Shown piece after piece: positions 31,857 through 42,319 of a DNA stretch of 64,000 bases. The notes under the pieces are model-generated. The model searched no databases and was not told the DNA's origin. It worked only from the letters and a program-made list of their open reading frames with translations. The DNA is from Roseomonas aeriglobus (GTDB lineage: Bacteria > Pseudomonadota > Alphaproteobacteria > Sphingomonadales > Sphingomonadaceae). Position 1 is the first letter of the stretch; each line of letters starts with the position of its first letter. The position numbers and the translations under genes were made by a program. The stretch is from the NCBI GenBank assembly GCA_016937575.1, contig JAFHKN010000002.1:620001-684000 (forward strand). The letters run 5' to 3'.

Positions 31857-32728
31857 TGTCGCGGGACGATGATTCGGGGATGATCCTGGTCAACGTGCTG
31901 ATGTTCGTCGCCATCGCAGCCGGGCTCGTCCTGCTGATGATCGAGCGCGAGGAACTGGCGCTCGACCGATCCCTGCGCGTTCGCGAAGCGGCGCGGGCGG
32001 CCGCGGTGGTGAAGGGCGGCGAGCTGTCGGCCATCGCCGCGCTCCGGCGCGACGCGATCGTCGCGCCGGAGGTCGACAATGTCGGCGAGCCATGGGCGAC
32101 GTTGGCGGAAAATGGCGCAAAGATCGATGGCGGTACTTTCGACCTGGCGATTGCCGATGCGGAGGGGCGATTCAACGTCAACGCGCTGCGTTCGGGCAGT
32201 GCCGCGGCGGTCATCCTCTTCGAACAGATCGCCGCTGCCGCCGGCGTCGATCGCGACACGACGTTGAAGGCGGTCGAGGCGGTGCGCGCCTACGGCCCGT
32301 TCACCGACCTGCGCCCCCTGCGCTTCGCCGGCCTGTCGCCCGAATCCCTGACGAAGATCGAGGCGCTGGTGACCGCGCTGCCCGGCGACACCGCGATCAA
32401 CCTCAACGCCGCGACGCCAGAGGTGCTTGCCCTCCTGTTCCGCGATCCCGCCATTGCCGACCGGCTGGTGCGAACGCGAGCGCGAAAGGGCTTTCTGACG
32501 CTGGAGGATCTGTCGGCGGAAAATGTGTCGCTGCCGCCGGGCGCGTCGTTTCGCTCCAACACCTTCTGGGTCCGCACGCGCGCGCGGATCGGCGATACGA
32601 CGCAGCAGGGCGTGACCCTGATCCAGCGTTCCATCGACGAGCAGGGGGTACGGCGGACGGTGCCGGTCGAACGCTGGTCGGGCGCCGCGATCCCACCCGA
32701 TGCGCCGGCCTTTGGTCAGGCGGGATAG
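31856..32728 (+). CDS. gspK: Type II secretion minor pseudopilin K
   Basis: A 290-residue tip pseudopilin. Site DDSG|MILVNVLMFVAIAAG has Asn rather than Glu at position 5, as expected because GspK proteins lack Glu 5. The large alpha-helical domain contains FNVNALRSG, NLNAATPEVLALLF and LVRTRARKGFLTLEDL. Start overlaps the gspJ stop (ATGA). Confidence 0.93.
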   Translation: MSRDDDSGMILVNVLMFVAIAAGLVLLMIEREELALDRSLRVREAARAAAVVKGGELSAIAALRRDAIVAPEVDNVGEPWATLAENGAKIDGGTFDLAIADAEGRFNVNALRSGSAAAVILFEQIAAAAGVDRDTTLKAVEAVRAYGPFTDLRPLRFAGLSPESLTKIEALVTALPGDTAINLNAATPEVLALLFRDPAIADRLVRTRARKGFLTLEDLSAENVSLPPGASFRSNTFWVRTRARIGDTTQQGVTLIQRSIDEQGVRRTVPVERWSGAAIPPDAPAFGQAG

Positions 32729-32767
32729 TAACCGCTGAAACTATCGCGTAGATTGGCGCACTCATCT

Positions 32768-32862
32768 CCGTTCGTGCTGAGCTTGTCGAAGCATCGTTCT
32801 TTGTGCCGTGAGCCAAGCGGGGTTATCGCAGTACGGTGCTTCGACAGGCTCCGCACGAACGG
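32768..32862. repeat. Inverted repeat pair upstream of sdaA
   Basis: CGTTCGTGCTGAGCTTGTCG and its near reverse complement (GCTTCGACAGGCTCCGCACG) face each other across about 40 bp. It separates gspK from sdaA and is a different family from the GC-rich REPs elsewhere in the window. Confidence 0.8.
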
Positions 32863-32884
32863 TTAGAGGTCTGTCCCAAATCCC

Positions 32885-34267
<1,383 letters not shown>

Positions 34268-34309
34268 GCGTTGAGCGGTCGCGGCCTTCAGCCGCGTAAG
34301 GGAGCTATC

Positions 34310-34642
34310 ATGAGCGACGACCGTTCGGCCGCAGGCGCGGCCACCGAAAACATGCAAGCCGCCGGCGAGGCGATGAAGGCGACCGGCGAGCGGATGGCCG
34401 ACAGCGGCGCCAGCGTCGGCGCCAAGATGCTCGACCAGGCGGAGGAAAACGTCCGCGAAGCCTTCGCTGCGATGCGCGCCGCCACGCAGGCGAAGGACCT
34501 GTCGGAAGTGATGAAGATCCAGGGCGACTATCTGCGGGACCAGGGCAGCCGCGCAATGGCGCAGGCGCGCGAGATCAGCGAGATGATCGTTCAGTTCGGG
34601 AAAGATACCACCGACGCGATGCGCGGTGGGATGAAGGGGTGA
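34310..34642 (+). CDS. Phasin-family protein
   Basis: A 110-residue, mostly helical Ala/Met/Glu-rich protein of the Phasin_2 type ([54 protein letters not shown]). Such proteins coat polyhydroxyalkanoate granules; no phaC or other PHA gene is in the window. ATG 34310 has AAGGGAG upstream. Confidence 0.85.
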   Translation: MSDDRSAAGAATENMQAAGEAMKATGERMADSGASVGAKMLDQAEENVREAFAAMRAATQAKDLSEVMKIQGDYLRDQGSRAMAQAREISEMIVQFGKDTTDAMRGGMKG

Positions 34643-34647
34643 CACCG

Positions 34648-34795
34648 TAACTCCTCCCCCAGCTCGTCTGGGGGAGGGGGACCGCGCCCGCAGGGCGTGG
34701 TGGAGGGGCATTCCACCCATCATGGGAGCGGGCTGCCCCTCCACCACCGCCTTCGGCGGCGGTCCCCCTCCCAGAGACAAGCTCGGGGAGGAATT
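34648..34795. repeat. Palindromic repeat, same family as the gspH insert
   Basis: Arms CTCCTCCCCCAGCTCGTCTG and CAAGCTCGGGGAGGA with inner GTGGTGGAGGGGC / GCCCCTCCACCAC. It starts five bases after the phasin stop. Confidence 0.8.
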
Positions 34796-34801
34796 TAGCG
34801 G

Positions 34802-34939
34802 TCAATGACTCTTCCCGCCTTTTTTCCCCAGCTCCGCCTGCGCGGCGCTGGATTTGCGCGGGTTGCTCTTGCCTTCCTTCGCGGCCTTCGCATTCGCCCG
34901 CTGGGCCGTCGCGCTGCCGTTACCCTTCTTGTCCGCCAT
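34802..34939 (-). CDS. Small Lys/Ala-rich protein overlapping gpmA
   Basis: A 45-residue basic protein beginning [20 protein letters not shown] and ending [10 protein letters not shown], with no cysteine or membrane segment. Its ATG lies 20 bases inside the 3' end of gpmA in another frame, with AGGAG ten bases upstream, so it looks translationally coupled to gpmA. Composition suggests a nucleic-acid or ribosome-associated peptide; function is unknown. Confidence 0.55.
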   Translation of the reverse strand: MADKKGNGSATAQRANAKAAKEGKSNPRKSSAAQAELGKKGGKSH

Positions 34940-35633
34940 CGGTCTTGCTCCTCTCGGAGAGGTAATAGCGATCGGTGGGCTTCAGTTCCGCGTCGAGTTC
35001 GTAAACGATCGGCTGGCCAGTCGGAATCTCGAGGCCGGTAATGTCGGCGTCCGAGATGTTCGACAGATGCTTCTCCAGCGCGCGCAGCGAATTGCCGTGG
35101 GCGGCGATCAGCACGCGCTTGCCGGCCTTCAGTTCGGGCGCGATCCGTTCGTTCCAATAGGGCAGGACGCGCGCGATAGTGTCCTTGAGACTTTCGGTCT
35201 GCGGGATCGGAATGCCCTTGTAGCGCTCTTCCTTCGACAGGTCATAAGCCGACCCTTCCGCAGGCAGGGGCGGGGGGATGTCGAAGCTGCGGCGCCAGAT
35301 CTTCACCTGCTCGTCGCCGTGCAGCGCCGCGGTCTCCGCCTTGTCGAGGCCGGTCAGGCCGCCATAATGGCGCTCGTTCAGCTTCCATGATTTTTCGGTC
35401 GGCAGCCACAGCCGCCCCATCGCCTCAAGCGCCAGGTTCAGCGTCTTGATCGCGCGGGTCTGGAAGCTGGTGAAGGTCAGGTCGAAATCGAGCCCCGCCG
35501 CCTTCATCGCCTCGCCTGCCGCCCACGCCTCGCGCTCGCCCTGTTCGGTCAGGTCGACGTCCCACCAACCGGTGAAGCGGTTCTCCAGATTCCACGCCGA
35601 CTGGCCGTGGCGGATGAGGACGAGCGTGGGCAT
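34920..35633 (-). CDS. gpmA: 2,3-bisphosphoglycerate-dependent phosphoglycerate mutase
   Basis: Glycolytic and gluconeogenic interconversion of 3- and 2-phosphoglycerate. The 237-residue protein has the phospho-His motif [18 protein letters not shown], the [14 protein letters not shown] loop and the second catalytic His in [15 protein letters not shown] 35633 is the family start; the frame continues upstream through repeat DNA. Confidence 0.96.
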   Translation of the reverse strand: MPTLVLIRHGQSAWNLENRFTGWWDVDLTEQGEREAWAAGEAMKAAGLDFDLTFTSFQTRAIKTLNLALEAMGRLWLPTEKSWKLNERHYGGLTGLDKAETAALHGDEQVKIWRRSFDIPPPLPAEGSAYDLSKEERYKGIPIPQTESLKDTIARVLPYWNERIAPELKAGKRVLIAAHGNSLRALEKHLSNISDADITGLEIPTGQPIVYELDAELKPTDRYYLSERSKTDGGQEG

Positions 35634-35660
35634 GCGGGGCACTCCTTGGGGTGTAGATAA

Positions 35661-35806
35661 GTCCTCCCCCAGCTTGCTGGGGGAGGGGGACCGCCCGGCG
35701 AAGCCGGGTGGTGGAGGGGCGGCGCGGCACGCGCCGGGCGCCGCCAGCCCCTCCACCATCGCTACCGCGATGGTCCCCCTCCCCGAGACAAGCTCGGGGA
35801 GGAATT
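35661..35806. repeat. Palindromic repeat between gpmA and the M14 carboxypeptidase gene
   Basis: Arms TCCTCCCCCAGCTTGCTGGG and CGAGACAAGCTCGGGGAGGA with inner GTGGTGGAGGGGC. Closely related to the copy at 34648, so gpmA is flanked on both sides by the same repeat family. Confidence 0.8.
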
Positions 35807-35813
35807 GAAACCG

Positions 35814-36935
35814 TCAGATCTCGTCGATCATGTCGGCCAGCGTTTCCAGGCACGCGACCGCCAGCATCTTCGACCGTTCGCCGTCCCAGCCATGCAGCGG
35901 ATCGGCGTTCGCATCATGATCCTTGAACGGCATTTCCAGCGTCATGGCCACGGCTCCGAACCGCTCGGCCAGCTGGTTGGTCGACATGCTGAGATTCGCC
36001 TGGCCGGGAGCGGCCTTGTCATAGCCCTTGGCGGTCTGGAAATCGGGCGTCCGCGCTTCCAGCCGGCGGCCGAAGTCGGTGAACTTGGCGCCCAGCGCAT
36101 CGGTCCAGGACGGAATACCTTCGAACCCGGCGATGAAATTGGCCGGGATCGCCTCGTCGCCATGAACGTCCATCGCGAAATCGACGCCGGTTTCGTCCAT
36201 GGCGCCCAGCACGCACAGCACTTCCGGGCTCTTGTCCGCGCTCGGCGCATGCCATTCGCGGTTGAGGTTCACGCCCGCCGCATTGGTGCGCAGGTGGCCG
36301 CGGAACGAACCATCCGGGTTCATGTTCGGCACAAGGTGGAAGGTCGCCTTCTCGCGCAGCGCCTGCGCGACAGCGTTGTCGCCATCGGTCAGCATCTCGA
36401 CCGCGCCTTCCATCCACCATTCGGCCATCGGTTCACCCGGGTGCTGCCGGGCGTAGAGCCACACCTGCTTCGGTCCCGTGCCCAGCGTCAGGCAGTCGAT
36501 CGCACGGCCGTCCAGGCTTTGGCCGAGTTCGCGGTGCGTGACGCCGGGTGCGAGTGCGGCCTCCGCCACCAGCGCGTCATGACGATCGAGCGTATAGGGC
36601 TGGAAATAGGCGAACCAGGCGAGTTCGGTGTCGAAGTGATGCGTCCAGGTCAGCACGCCATCGGTGTAGCTGGTATCGTCGGCGACGACCCAGTCGAGCC
36701 GATCGGTCGACACGCGGGTCTGGTACCCCGGCCAGCCAAGCGGATAGGCCGACCCTTCGCAATTCTCGATTCGGAACGTCAGCGTCCGCCCCCGTGCGCC
36801 GGCGACGCGAAAGTGGAACCATTGATAGAAATCGGAAAGGTGATCGTTCGGGATTTCCAGGCGAACGACGTCGCCGTCGATCCCGACGACACGAATGGCG
36901 CCGCTGTCGAAAGCGGCCGAAACGGTGATGGTCAT
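35814..36935 (-). CDS. M14-family metallocarboxypeptidase (cytosolic CCP-like)
   Basis: A 373-residue zinc peptidase without a signal peptide. An N-terminal beta-sandwich (about 1-125) precedes the catalytic domain, as in cytosolic carboxypeptidases. Zinc and active-site motifs are ARQHPGEPMAEWW (His and Glu ligands), NMNPDGSFRGHLRTN, GVNLNREWHAP and MDVHGDEAIPANF (third zinc His), with the catalytic Glu in TLEMPFKDHD. Likely trims C-terminal residues from peptides or proteins. The start overlaps the upstream gene stop by four bases. Confidence 0.88.
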   Translation of the reverse strand: MTITVSAAFDSGAIRVVGIDGDVVRLEIPNDHLSDFYQWFHFRVAGARGRTLTFRIENCEGSAYPLGWPGYQTRVSTDRLDWVVADDTSYTDGVLTWTHHFDTELAWFAYFQPYTLDRHDALVAEAALAPGVTHRELGQSLDGRAIDCLTLGTGPKQVWLYARQHPGEPMAEWWMEGAVEMLTDGDNAVAQALREKATFHLVPNMNPDGSFRGHLRTNAAGVNLNREWHAPSADKSPEVLCVLGAMDETGVDFAMDVHGDEAIPANFIAGFEGIPSWTDALGAKFTDFGRRLEARTPDFQTAKGYDKAAPGQANLSMSTNQLAERFGAVAMTLEMPFKDHDANADPLHGWDGERSKMLAVACLETLADMIDEI

Positions 36936-37537
36936 TTCACCGTGGTAGTAATTCCCGACTCTCCGGGGAACCCCCGAAACAGCGCATTCGCCATTCGACC
37001 TGCCGTTACGGCAGGCTGCTCGTCCGGGCCCGACAGGCTCGGCCGTTGGGCGCGACCTTCCCACACGATCGTCCCGTCGCTGCGCCGCTTGAGCTGGACC
37101 GCGAGTTCGGTCGAATAGGCCTGCAGCGTCTTGCTGCCGATCCCGGTGCTGACGCCGCCGCCCAGGCCGACGCCGCCACCGCGTCCACCGCCGAAGCTGC
37201 CGCCGCCGATGCCGATCGAGAAGCGCGGGGGCGTGCGGACCTCGCCCTGCGACACGCGGGTGAAGCCGACCGCGGCAAAATATTGCGACGGCGTGCCCGC
37301 CGGGGCGGGGGTGAAGCCCAGGCGCGCGAGTTCGGCTGCGACCGCATCGGCATACATCTGATATTCGGGGCTGACCTGCACCGCGCCGCTGATCGGCTCG
37401 ACCGCAACGGTACCCGGCGCGATCGGCTGGCCGAGGTGATACCGCACGACGTCGGTCGGGCCGCTGCGGGGACCGGTCGTCGCACAGGCGGACACCGCGA
37501 GGACGACGGGGGCGAGAAGGGCGATTTTTTTCATCAT
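36932..37537 (-). CDS. DUF4136-like lipoprotein
   Basis: A 201-residue lipoprotein (VLAVSACATT, Cys 18) with a DUF4136-type domain: YADAVAAELARLGFTPA, YFAAVGFTRVSQGEV, a Gly-rich loop (about 112-136), and TIVWEGRAQRPS. It resembles the product of the next gene upstream in layout (a Gly-rich loop then a VWEGRA strand), so the two probably arose by duplication. Function unknown. Confidence 0.75.
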   Translation of the reverse strand: MMKKIALLAPVVLAVSACATTGPRSGPTDVVRYHLGQPIAPGTVAVEPISGAVQVSPEYQMYADAVAAELARLGFTPAPAGTPSQYFAAVGFTRVSQGEVRTPPRFSIGIGGGSFGGGRGGGVGLGGGVSTGIGSKTLQAYSTELAVQLKRRSDGTIVWEGRAQRPSLSGPDEQPAVTAGRMANALFRGFPGESGITTTVK

Positions 37538-38097
37538 GGTACGCTCACCAACAAGCCCGAAGGCGCGCCAAAGTTCCGTGCGAGGGCGGTGGCCAGTTTG
37601 CGCGCGACCGTCGCCGGGTCGCCGTCGCGCGTGCCGGTGACGCCATAGGTGACCGCGCGCCCCTCCCACACCGGAGCCGATTCGCCGCGTCGGGTGATGG
37701 TCAGTGTCATCGTCGTCTCTACCATCGTGCCGACATTCATCTTGCCGCCACCCAGCGCGATCGACACGCCGGCGCCGACACCGTTGACCCCGCCCGGCAT
37801 GCCGATCGCCGGATTCTTCGCGCCCTTCGCCAGCGCCGAGCCCTTGGCATAGCGGGTGACGGCGTATCGCGCGACGTGCCGGGCATTCTGGGCCGACGGG
37901 ATGACGGTGAAGCCGGCATCGATCAGCGCGCCCTCCACCGCCTCGGTCGTGGCGACGTCCATCGTCGCCGTGGCGCGATCCCGGGCCACCGCGGGGCGCA
38001 CGACTCCGATCGTCCCGCCGGGCACGAAGGCGGTATCGGCCATGACGGCAGGCTGCGATGCGAGGAGGGCCGTGACGACCGCGCTGGCGAATGGCAT
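37534..38097 (-). CDS. DUF4136-like exported protein
   Basis: A 187-residue protein with a signal peptide (ASAVVTALLASQPAVMADTA). The mature part has EGALIDAGFTVIPSAQNARH, a Gly-rich loop (GVNGVGAGVSIALGGG), and SAPVWEGRAVTYGV, mirroring its downstream neighbour. Unlike that neighbour it has no lipobox. ATG 38097 is chosen; the frame extends to 38151 without a better signal. Stop overlaps the next start. Confidence 0.7.
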   Translation of the reverse strand: MPFASAVVTALLASQPAVMADTAFVPGGTIGVVRPAVARDRATATMDVATTEAVEGALIDAGFTVIPSAQNARHVARYAVTRYAKGSALAKGAKNPAIGMPGGVNGVGAGVSIALGGGKMNVGTMVETTMTLTITRRGESAPVWEGRAVTYGVTGTRDGDPATVARKLATALARNFGAPSGLLVSVP

Positions 38098-38162
38098 AAG
38101 CTGTTTCGGCTTCCTGAAGTAGCGCGAGGACCCGGACGCCTGCGGGTACACCCGCTTCGTCC

Positions 38163-38189
38163 TTGACTTCGCCGACCCCCGCTTATAGG
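38163..38189 (+). promoter_or_regulatory. Probable rpmJ promoter
   Basis: TTGACT at 38163 and TATAGG at 38184 are spaced 15 bases apart (slightly short), about 50 bases upstream of the L36 start. It is the best promoter-like pair in this divergent intergenic region. Confidence 0.4.
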
Positions 38190-38241
38190 CGGGCGCCTCA
38201 TTTTTCCGAAACCATCAAATTAAAGAAGCGGCCAGCACGCC

Positions 38242-38367
38242 ATGAAGATCGTCAACTCGCTCAAGTCCCTCAAGGACCGTCACCGGGACAACCGCGTGAT
38301 CCGTCGTCGCGGCCGTATCTACGTCATCAACAAGACGAATCGCCGCTTCAAGGCGCGTCAGGGCTAA
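38242..38367 (+). CDS. rpmJ: 50S ribosomal protein L36 (cysteine-free type)
   Basis: A 41-residue basic protein starting [18 protein letters not shown] and ending NRRFKARQG. It is the zinc-independent form: none of the usual Cys/His ligands is present. Alphaproteobacteria commonly carry only this form. A hairpin at 38372-38397 follows the stop. Confidence 0.95.
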   Translation: MKIVNSLKSLKDRHRDNRVIRRRGRIYVINKTNRRFKARQG

Positions 38368-38371
38368 GGCC

Positions 38372-38397
38372 GCGGGATTAGCGGCGCTAATCCCCGC
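38372..38397 (+). terminator. Terminator-like hairpin after rpmJ
   Basis: GCGGGATTAGC and GCTAATCCCCGC form an 11-bp stem with one bulge and a three-base loop, five bases after the stop. No T-run follows. Confidence 0.45.
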
Positions 38398-38439
38398 AAA
38401 GCCGAAAGCCCGGCCGGCGGCGCCAAGAGCGCCGACCGA

Positions 38440-38464
38440 CGACACCGAATTCGCTTCGGTGTCG
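38440..38464 (+). other. Perfect hairpin between rpmJ and the HAD gene
   Basis: CGACACCGAA and TTCGGTGTCG form a perfect 10-bp stem with a five-base loop, 22 bases before the HAD start. It may be a second terminator or a leader structure. Confidence 0.45.
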
Positions 38465-38486
38465 GCTCCCGCCAGGAAGCATAAAG

Positions 38487-39104
38487 ATGACCATGCCGCC
38501 GAACACCGTCATCTTCGACGTCGGCAAGGTCCTCTACGACTGGAACCCGCGGTTCCTGTACGAGCGTCTCATTCCCGAGGGTGAGGCGCTCGACGCGTTT
38601 CTGCGCGACGTGCTGACGATGGAATGGCATTTCCAGCACGACGCCGGTCGTCCGTTCGCCGAAACCTCGGTCGAACTCGTCGCCAGGTTCCCGCAACATG
38701 CCGACCTGATCGGCCATTGGGGCCCGCGCTTCCTCGAATCGATCGGCGCGCCGATCCCTGGCATGCACGAACTGGTCGCCGATCTCGATGCGGTCGGCGT
38801 GCCGCTCTACGCGATCACCAATTTCTCCGGTGAATTCTTCCCCGAACTGCGTGCGCGCGACGCCTTCCTGTTCGATCGCTTCCGCGACATCGTCGTGTCG
38901 GGCGACGAGAAACTGGTGAAGCCCGATCCCGCCATCTACCGCCTGGCGCTCGACCGCTTCGGGGTTACGGCGGAGCAGGCGGTGTTCGTCGACGACAATG
39001 CGGCGAACGTGGCAAGCGCGGCAAGGCTCGGCATCCACGCGATCCTGTTCGAGGACGAACCGAAGCTGCGTACCGAACTGCGCGGGCTGGGGTTTGGAAT
39101 CTAA
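38487..39104 (+). CDS. HAD-superfamily phosphatase (YihX-like)
   Basis: A 205-residue HAD subclass IA hydrolase. Motif I is VIFDVGKVLYDW (nucleophile Asp 11; the +2 position is Gly, as in YihX sugar-phosphate phosphatases), motif II ITNFSGEFF, motif III Lys in LVKPDPAIYRLAL, motif IV VFVDDNAANVASA. A helical cap lies between motifs I and II. Substrate is probably a small phosphate ester. A repeat starts right after the stop. Confidence 0.85.
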   Translation: MTMPPNTVIFDVGKVLYDWNPRFLYERLIPEGEALDAFLRDVLTMEWHFQHDAGRPFAETSVELVARFPQHADLIGHWGPRFLESIGAPIPGMHELVADLDAVGVPLYAITNFSGEFFPELRARDAFLFDRFRDIVVSGDEKLVKPDPAIYRLALDRFGVTAEQAVFVDDNAANVASAARLGIHAILFEDEPKLRTELRGLGFGI

Positions 39105-39105
39105 A

Positions 39106-39230
39106 CAATCCTCCCTTTGAAGGGGAGGGGGCAGGCCGCAGGCCTGACGGAGGGGTGTCCCGCTTTCCGGATAGGGTGACACCCCTCCGTCGCGCGTGTC
39201 GCGCGCCACCTCCCCTTGCAGGGGAGGATT
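39106..39230. repeat. Palindromic repeat between convergent HAD and GNAT genes
   Basis: Arms AATCCTCCCTTTGAAGGGGA and TCCCCTTGCAGGGGAGGATT. Same family as the gspE-gspF repeat. It begins two bases after the HAD stop and ends six bases before the GNAT stop. Confidence 0.85.
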
Positions 39231-39235
39231 AGCTG

Positions 39236-39766
39236 TCACCTCAGTTCCTTCTCCATCCGCACCATCGGCACCGGCGCGATACCGTCCGCTTCCACCATCA
39301 CCGCCTCGATCGCGCCATAGCCGCACGCCCGGTACAGCGGCTCGCCCGACAGCGTGGCCATCAACTCGACGCGGGTGAAGCCTGCCGCGCGCGCCGCGTC
39401 CTCGCAGGTCTGGAGCATCCGGCGCCCGATCCCGCGGCGGGCACGGTCGGGGTCGGTGTACATCGCGCGGACCTTCGCCGGCTCGGTCGCGGGGTCGAGC
39501 AGTCGCGCCTCCCGCGCGATCGCACTGGCGTCACCGCCGAACAGCGTCGCCCGGCGGCTCCACCCACCGCAGCCGATGATGGCACCGCTCTCCTCGATCA
39601 CGAAATAGGTGCGGTCGGCGATCAGCTGCGTATCCAGCCCCATGAAATGCCGGCTCGCCGCCAGCTGTGCCGGCGTCAGGAAGGCGCGCTGCAGAGCGTC
39701 CGACGCGCGGGCCATCAGGTCGGCGATCGCGGGGATATCGGTTTCGGTGGCGAGGCGCGGCGTCAT
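39236..39766 (-). CDS. GNAT-family N-acetyltransferase
   Basis: A 176-residue acetyltransferase with the acetyl-CoA loop DPDRARRGIGRRMLQTCEDA, preceded by the beta4 strand KVRAMYTDP and followed by FTRVELMATLSGEPLYRACG. ATG 39766 (MTPRLATETD) is the usual type of start; 39805 is possible. Substrate unknown. Confidence 0.85.
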   Translation of the reverse strand: MTPRLATETDIPAIADLMARASDALQRAFLTPAQLAASRHFMGLDTQLIADRTYFVIEESGAIIGCGGWSRRATLFGGDASAIAREARLLDPATEPAKVRAMYTDPDRARRGIGRRMLQTCEDAARAAGFTRVELMATLSGEPLYRACGYGAIEAVMVEADGIAPVPMVRMEKELR

Positions 39767-39833
39767 GTGCCGTTCCGTACCAGCAACGACGGTATCATTC
39801 GACACCGATCAATGGCTCGGATAAACGGGTCGA

Positions 39834-41756
39834 ATGTCCGATACGCCTGATACCCCGTTGCTCGACACGGTGAACACGCCGGCCGACCTGCGAAAGCTCG
39901 CTCCCAAGCAGTTGAGACAGCTTGCCGATGAACTCCGTGCTGAGACGATTTCCGCCGTCGGCCAGACCGGCGGGCACCTCGGTTCCGGGCTCGGCGTGGT
40001 CGAGCTGACGGTCGCGATCCACTACGTCTTCAACACGCCCGACGACCGGCTGATCTGGGACGTCGGCCACCAATGCTATCCGCACAAGATCCTGACCGGC
40101 CGCCGCGACCGCATCCGCACGCTGCGCCAGGGCGGGGGGCTGAGCGGCTTCACCAAGCGCAGCGAAAGCGAATATGACCCGTTCGGCGCGGCACATTCGT
40201 CGACGTCGATTTCGGCGGCGCTGGGCTTCGCCATCGCCAACAAGCTGACCGATTCGCCGGGCAAGGCGATCGCCGTGATCGGCGACGGGTCGATGTCGGC
40301 GGGCATGGCGTACGAGGCGATGAACAATGCCGAGGCCGCGGGCAACCGGCTGGTCGTCATCCTGAACGACAACGACATGTCGATCGCACCGCCGGTGGGC
40401 GGGCTGTCGGCCTATCTCGCGCGGATGGTGTCGAGCAGCGAGTATCTCGGCCTGCGCAGCCTCGCCTCGAAGCTGACGTCGAAGCTGTCCAAGCGCGTGC
40501 ACAAGACCGCGTCGAAGGTCGAGGAATATGCCCGCGGCATGGCGACCGGCGGCACGCTCTTCGAGGAACTCGGCTTCTATTATGTCGGGCCGATCGACGG
40601 CCATAACCTCGAACATCTGATTCCGGTGCTGGAGAATGTCCGCGACGCGAAGGAGGGTCCGGTCCTGATTCACGTCGTGACGCAGAAGGGCAAGGGCTAT
40701 GCCCCGGCCGAGAATTCGGCGGACAAATATCACGGTGTCCAGAAGTTCGACGTGATCACCGGTGCGCAGGCGAAGGCGCCGCCGGGGCCGCCGGCCTACC
40801 AGAACGTCTTCGGCGACGCGCTGGTAAAGGAGGCTGCAAGCGACCCGCGCATCGTCGCGATCACCGCTGCCATGCCCTCGGGCACCGGCGTCGATCGCTT
40901 CGCCAAGGCCTATCCCGACCGCGCGTTCGACGTCGGCATCGCCGAACAACATGCGGTGACCTTCGCCGCGGGGCTCGCCGCGCAGGGCATGCGCCCGTTC
41001 TGCGCGATCTATTCGACCTTCCTGCAACGCGCCTACGACCAGGTCGTCCACGATGTCGCGATTCAGAACCTGCCGGTGCGCTTTGCGATCGACCGTGCGG
41101 GACTGGTCGGCGCGGACGGCGCGACCCACGCGGGCAGCTTCGATGTGACGTATCTGGCGACGCTGCCGAACTTCGTCGTGATGTCCCCGGCGGACGAGGC
41201 CGAGCTGGTCCATATGACGCATACCGCGGTGTTGCACGACACGGGGCCGATCGCGGTTCGCTATCCGCGCGGCAACGGCACCGGCGTCACCCTGCCCGAG
41301 GTGCCGCAGCGCCTCGAGATCGGCAAGGGTCGGGTAGTGCGCGAGGGCAAGACCGTCGCCATCCTGTCGCTCGGCACGCGTCTGGCCGAGGCGCTGAAGG
41401 CTGCCGATGCGCTGGAGGCCAAGGGCCTGTCGACGACGGTCGCCGACCTGCGCTTTGCGAAACCCCTCGACGAGGACCTGATCCGCCGCCTGCTGACGAC
41501 CCACGAAGTCGCAGTCACGATCGAGGAAGCCGCGGTCGGCGGTCTTGGCGCCCACGTCCTGACCTACGCCAGCGACGCGGGGTTGATCGACGCGGGGCTC
41601 AAGCTGCGCACGATGCGCCTCCCCGACGTATTCCAGGATCAGGACAAGCCGGAGCTGCAGTATGACGAGGCCAGGCTCAACGCCGCGCACATCGTCGATA
41701 CGGTGCTGAAGGCACTGCGACACAATAGCGAAGGCGTGGCGGAGGCGCGGGCTTAA
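39834..41756 (+). CDS. dxs: 1-deoxy-D-xylulose-5-phosphate synthase
   Basis: First enzyme of the MEP isoprenoid pathway (pyruvate plus glyceraldehyde 3-phosphate, thiamine diphosphate cofactor). It feeds quinones, carotenoids and hopanoids. The 640-residue protein has [20 protein letters not shown], the ThDP-binding [30 protein letters not shown], and the transketolase C-half [18 protein letters not shown] and VRYPRGNG. Single-gene unit; the stop overlaps the convergent relE-type gene by four bases. Confidence 0.97.
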   Translation: MSDTPDTPLLDTVNTPADLRKLAPKQLRQLADELRAETISAVGQTGGHLGSGLGVVELTVAIHYVFNTPDDRLIWDVGHQCYPHKILTGRRDRIRTLRQGGGLSGFTKRSESEYDPFGAAHSSTSISAALGFAIANKLTDSPGKAIAVIGDGSMSAGMAYEAMNNAEAAGNRLVVILNDNDMSIAPPVGGLSAYLARMVSSSEYLGLRSLASKLTSKLSKRVHKTASKVEEYARGMATGGTLFEELGFYYVGPIDGHNLEHLIPVLENVRDAKEGPVLIHVVTQKGKGYAPAENSADKYHGVQKFDVITGAQAKAPPGPPAYQNVFGDALVKEAASDPRIVAITAAMPSGTGVDRFAKAYPDRAFDVGIAEQHAVTFAAGLAAQGMRPFCAIYSTFLQRAYDQVVHDVAIQNLPVRFAIDRAGLVGADGATHAGSFDVTYLATLPNFVVMSPADEAELVHMTHTAVLHDTGPIAVRYPRGNGTGVTLPEVPQRLEIGKGRVVREGKTVAILSLGTRLAEALKAADALEAKGLSTTVADLRFAKPLDEDLIRRLLTTHEVAVTIEEAAVGGLGAHVLTYASDAGLIDAGLKLRTMRLPDVFQDQDKPELQYDEARLNAAHIVDTVLKALRHNSEGVAEARA

Positions 41757-42037
41757 CGTCGTTTGACGGCGGCCTTGTACACGGCGTTGCGGTCGCGTTT
41801 GCCGACCGCGACGACGATTACCGTGATCGTGCCGTCGTCAACGCGGTAGACCAGCCTGTAACCGGCCGCGCGAAGCTTGATCTTGTAGCAGTCCGCCATG
41901 CCGGACAGGCGGGCGGCCGGGACGTGTGGGTCGTCCAGTCGCTCGGCCAGCTTCTTCTTAAACTGGGCGCGGACATTCGCACCCAGCTTCTCCCATTCCT
42001 TCAGCGCGCTCGGCAGGAAGGCGAGGTCATAGCGCAT
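41753..42037 (-). CDS. RelE/ParE-family toxin
   Basis: A 94-residue basic protein with the RelE fold: [54 protein letters not shown], and [18 protein letters not shown]. The last block holds the Arg/Tyr residues used for ribosome-dependent mRNA cleavage in RelE. It overlaps its antitoxin by 11 bp. Confidence 0.9.
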   Translation of the reverse strand: MRYDLAFLPSALKEWEKLGANVRAQFKKKLAERLDDPHVPAARLSGMADCYKIKLRAAGYRLVYRVDDGTITVIVVAVGKRDRNAVYKAAVKRR

Positions 42038-42275
42038 CAAGCGCGACCAGCACCGGCGTCTCGTCGGAGCGGTCGCGAACGATCGCCGCAAGTTCGGCAT
42101 CCTCTAGGCGCTCGATCATTTCGGCCCAGGCTTCGGCAGGGACCAAATAGGCCGATGCCTTGTTGCGGTTCAGGATCGCCACCGGAAAACCGCCGGCCGC
42201 GGCGATGGCGGCCGACGGGTTTTTCTTGAAATCGCTGATGCTGATGCTGGCGCCAGCGAGGATAGGGTCGATCAT
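42027..42275 (-). CDS. Phd/YefM-family antitoxin
   Basis: An 82-residue antitoxin: SISISDFKKNPSAAIAAAGG (DNA-binding dimer part), FPVAILNRNKASAYLVPAEA, and an acidic helical tail that wraps the toxin. A palindrome lies 16 bases upstream of the start. The order antitoxin-toxin is classical. Confidence 0.9.
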   Translation of the reverse strand: MIDPILAGASISISDFKKNPSAAIAAAGGFPVAILNRNKASAYLVPAEAWAEMIERLEDAELAAIVRDRSDETPVLVALDAL

Positions 42276-42290
42276 GACAAGAGCCTTTCA

Positions 42291-42310
42291 ATGACCCATA
42301 AATAGGTCAT
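42291..42310 (-). promoter_or_regulatory. Probable operator of the Phd/YefM-RelE pair
   Basis: ATGACC-AT and AT-GGTCAT form a near-perfect 20-bp palindrome with an AT-rich centre, just upstream of the antitoxin start, the usual place for autoregulation. Confidence 0.55.
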
Positions 42311-42319
42311 ATCGAGGCG

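Noticed and set aside
31856..31930. Loss of Glu 5 in GspK as a defect
   Set aside because: GspK pseudopilins characteristically lack Glu 5, so Asn at this place is normal for the tip subunit.
39795..41723. 642-residue open frame on the minus strand across dxs
   Set aside because: It is the antisense shadow of dxs, produced by high GC content. Its translation lacks domains and is rich in Arg, His and Asp as expected for such shadows, while dxs is unmistakable.
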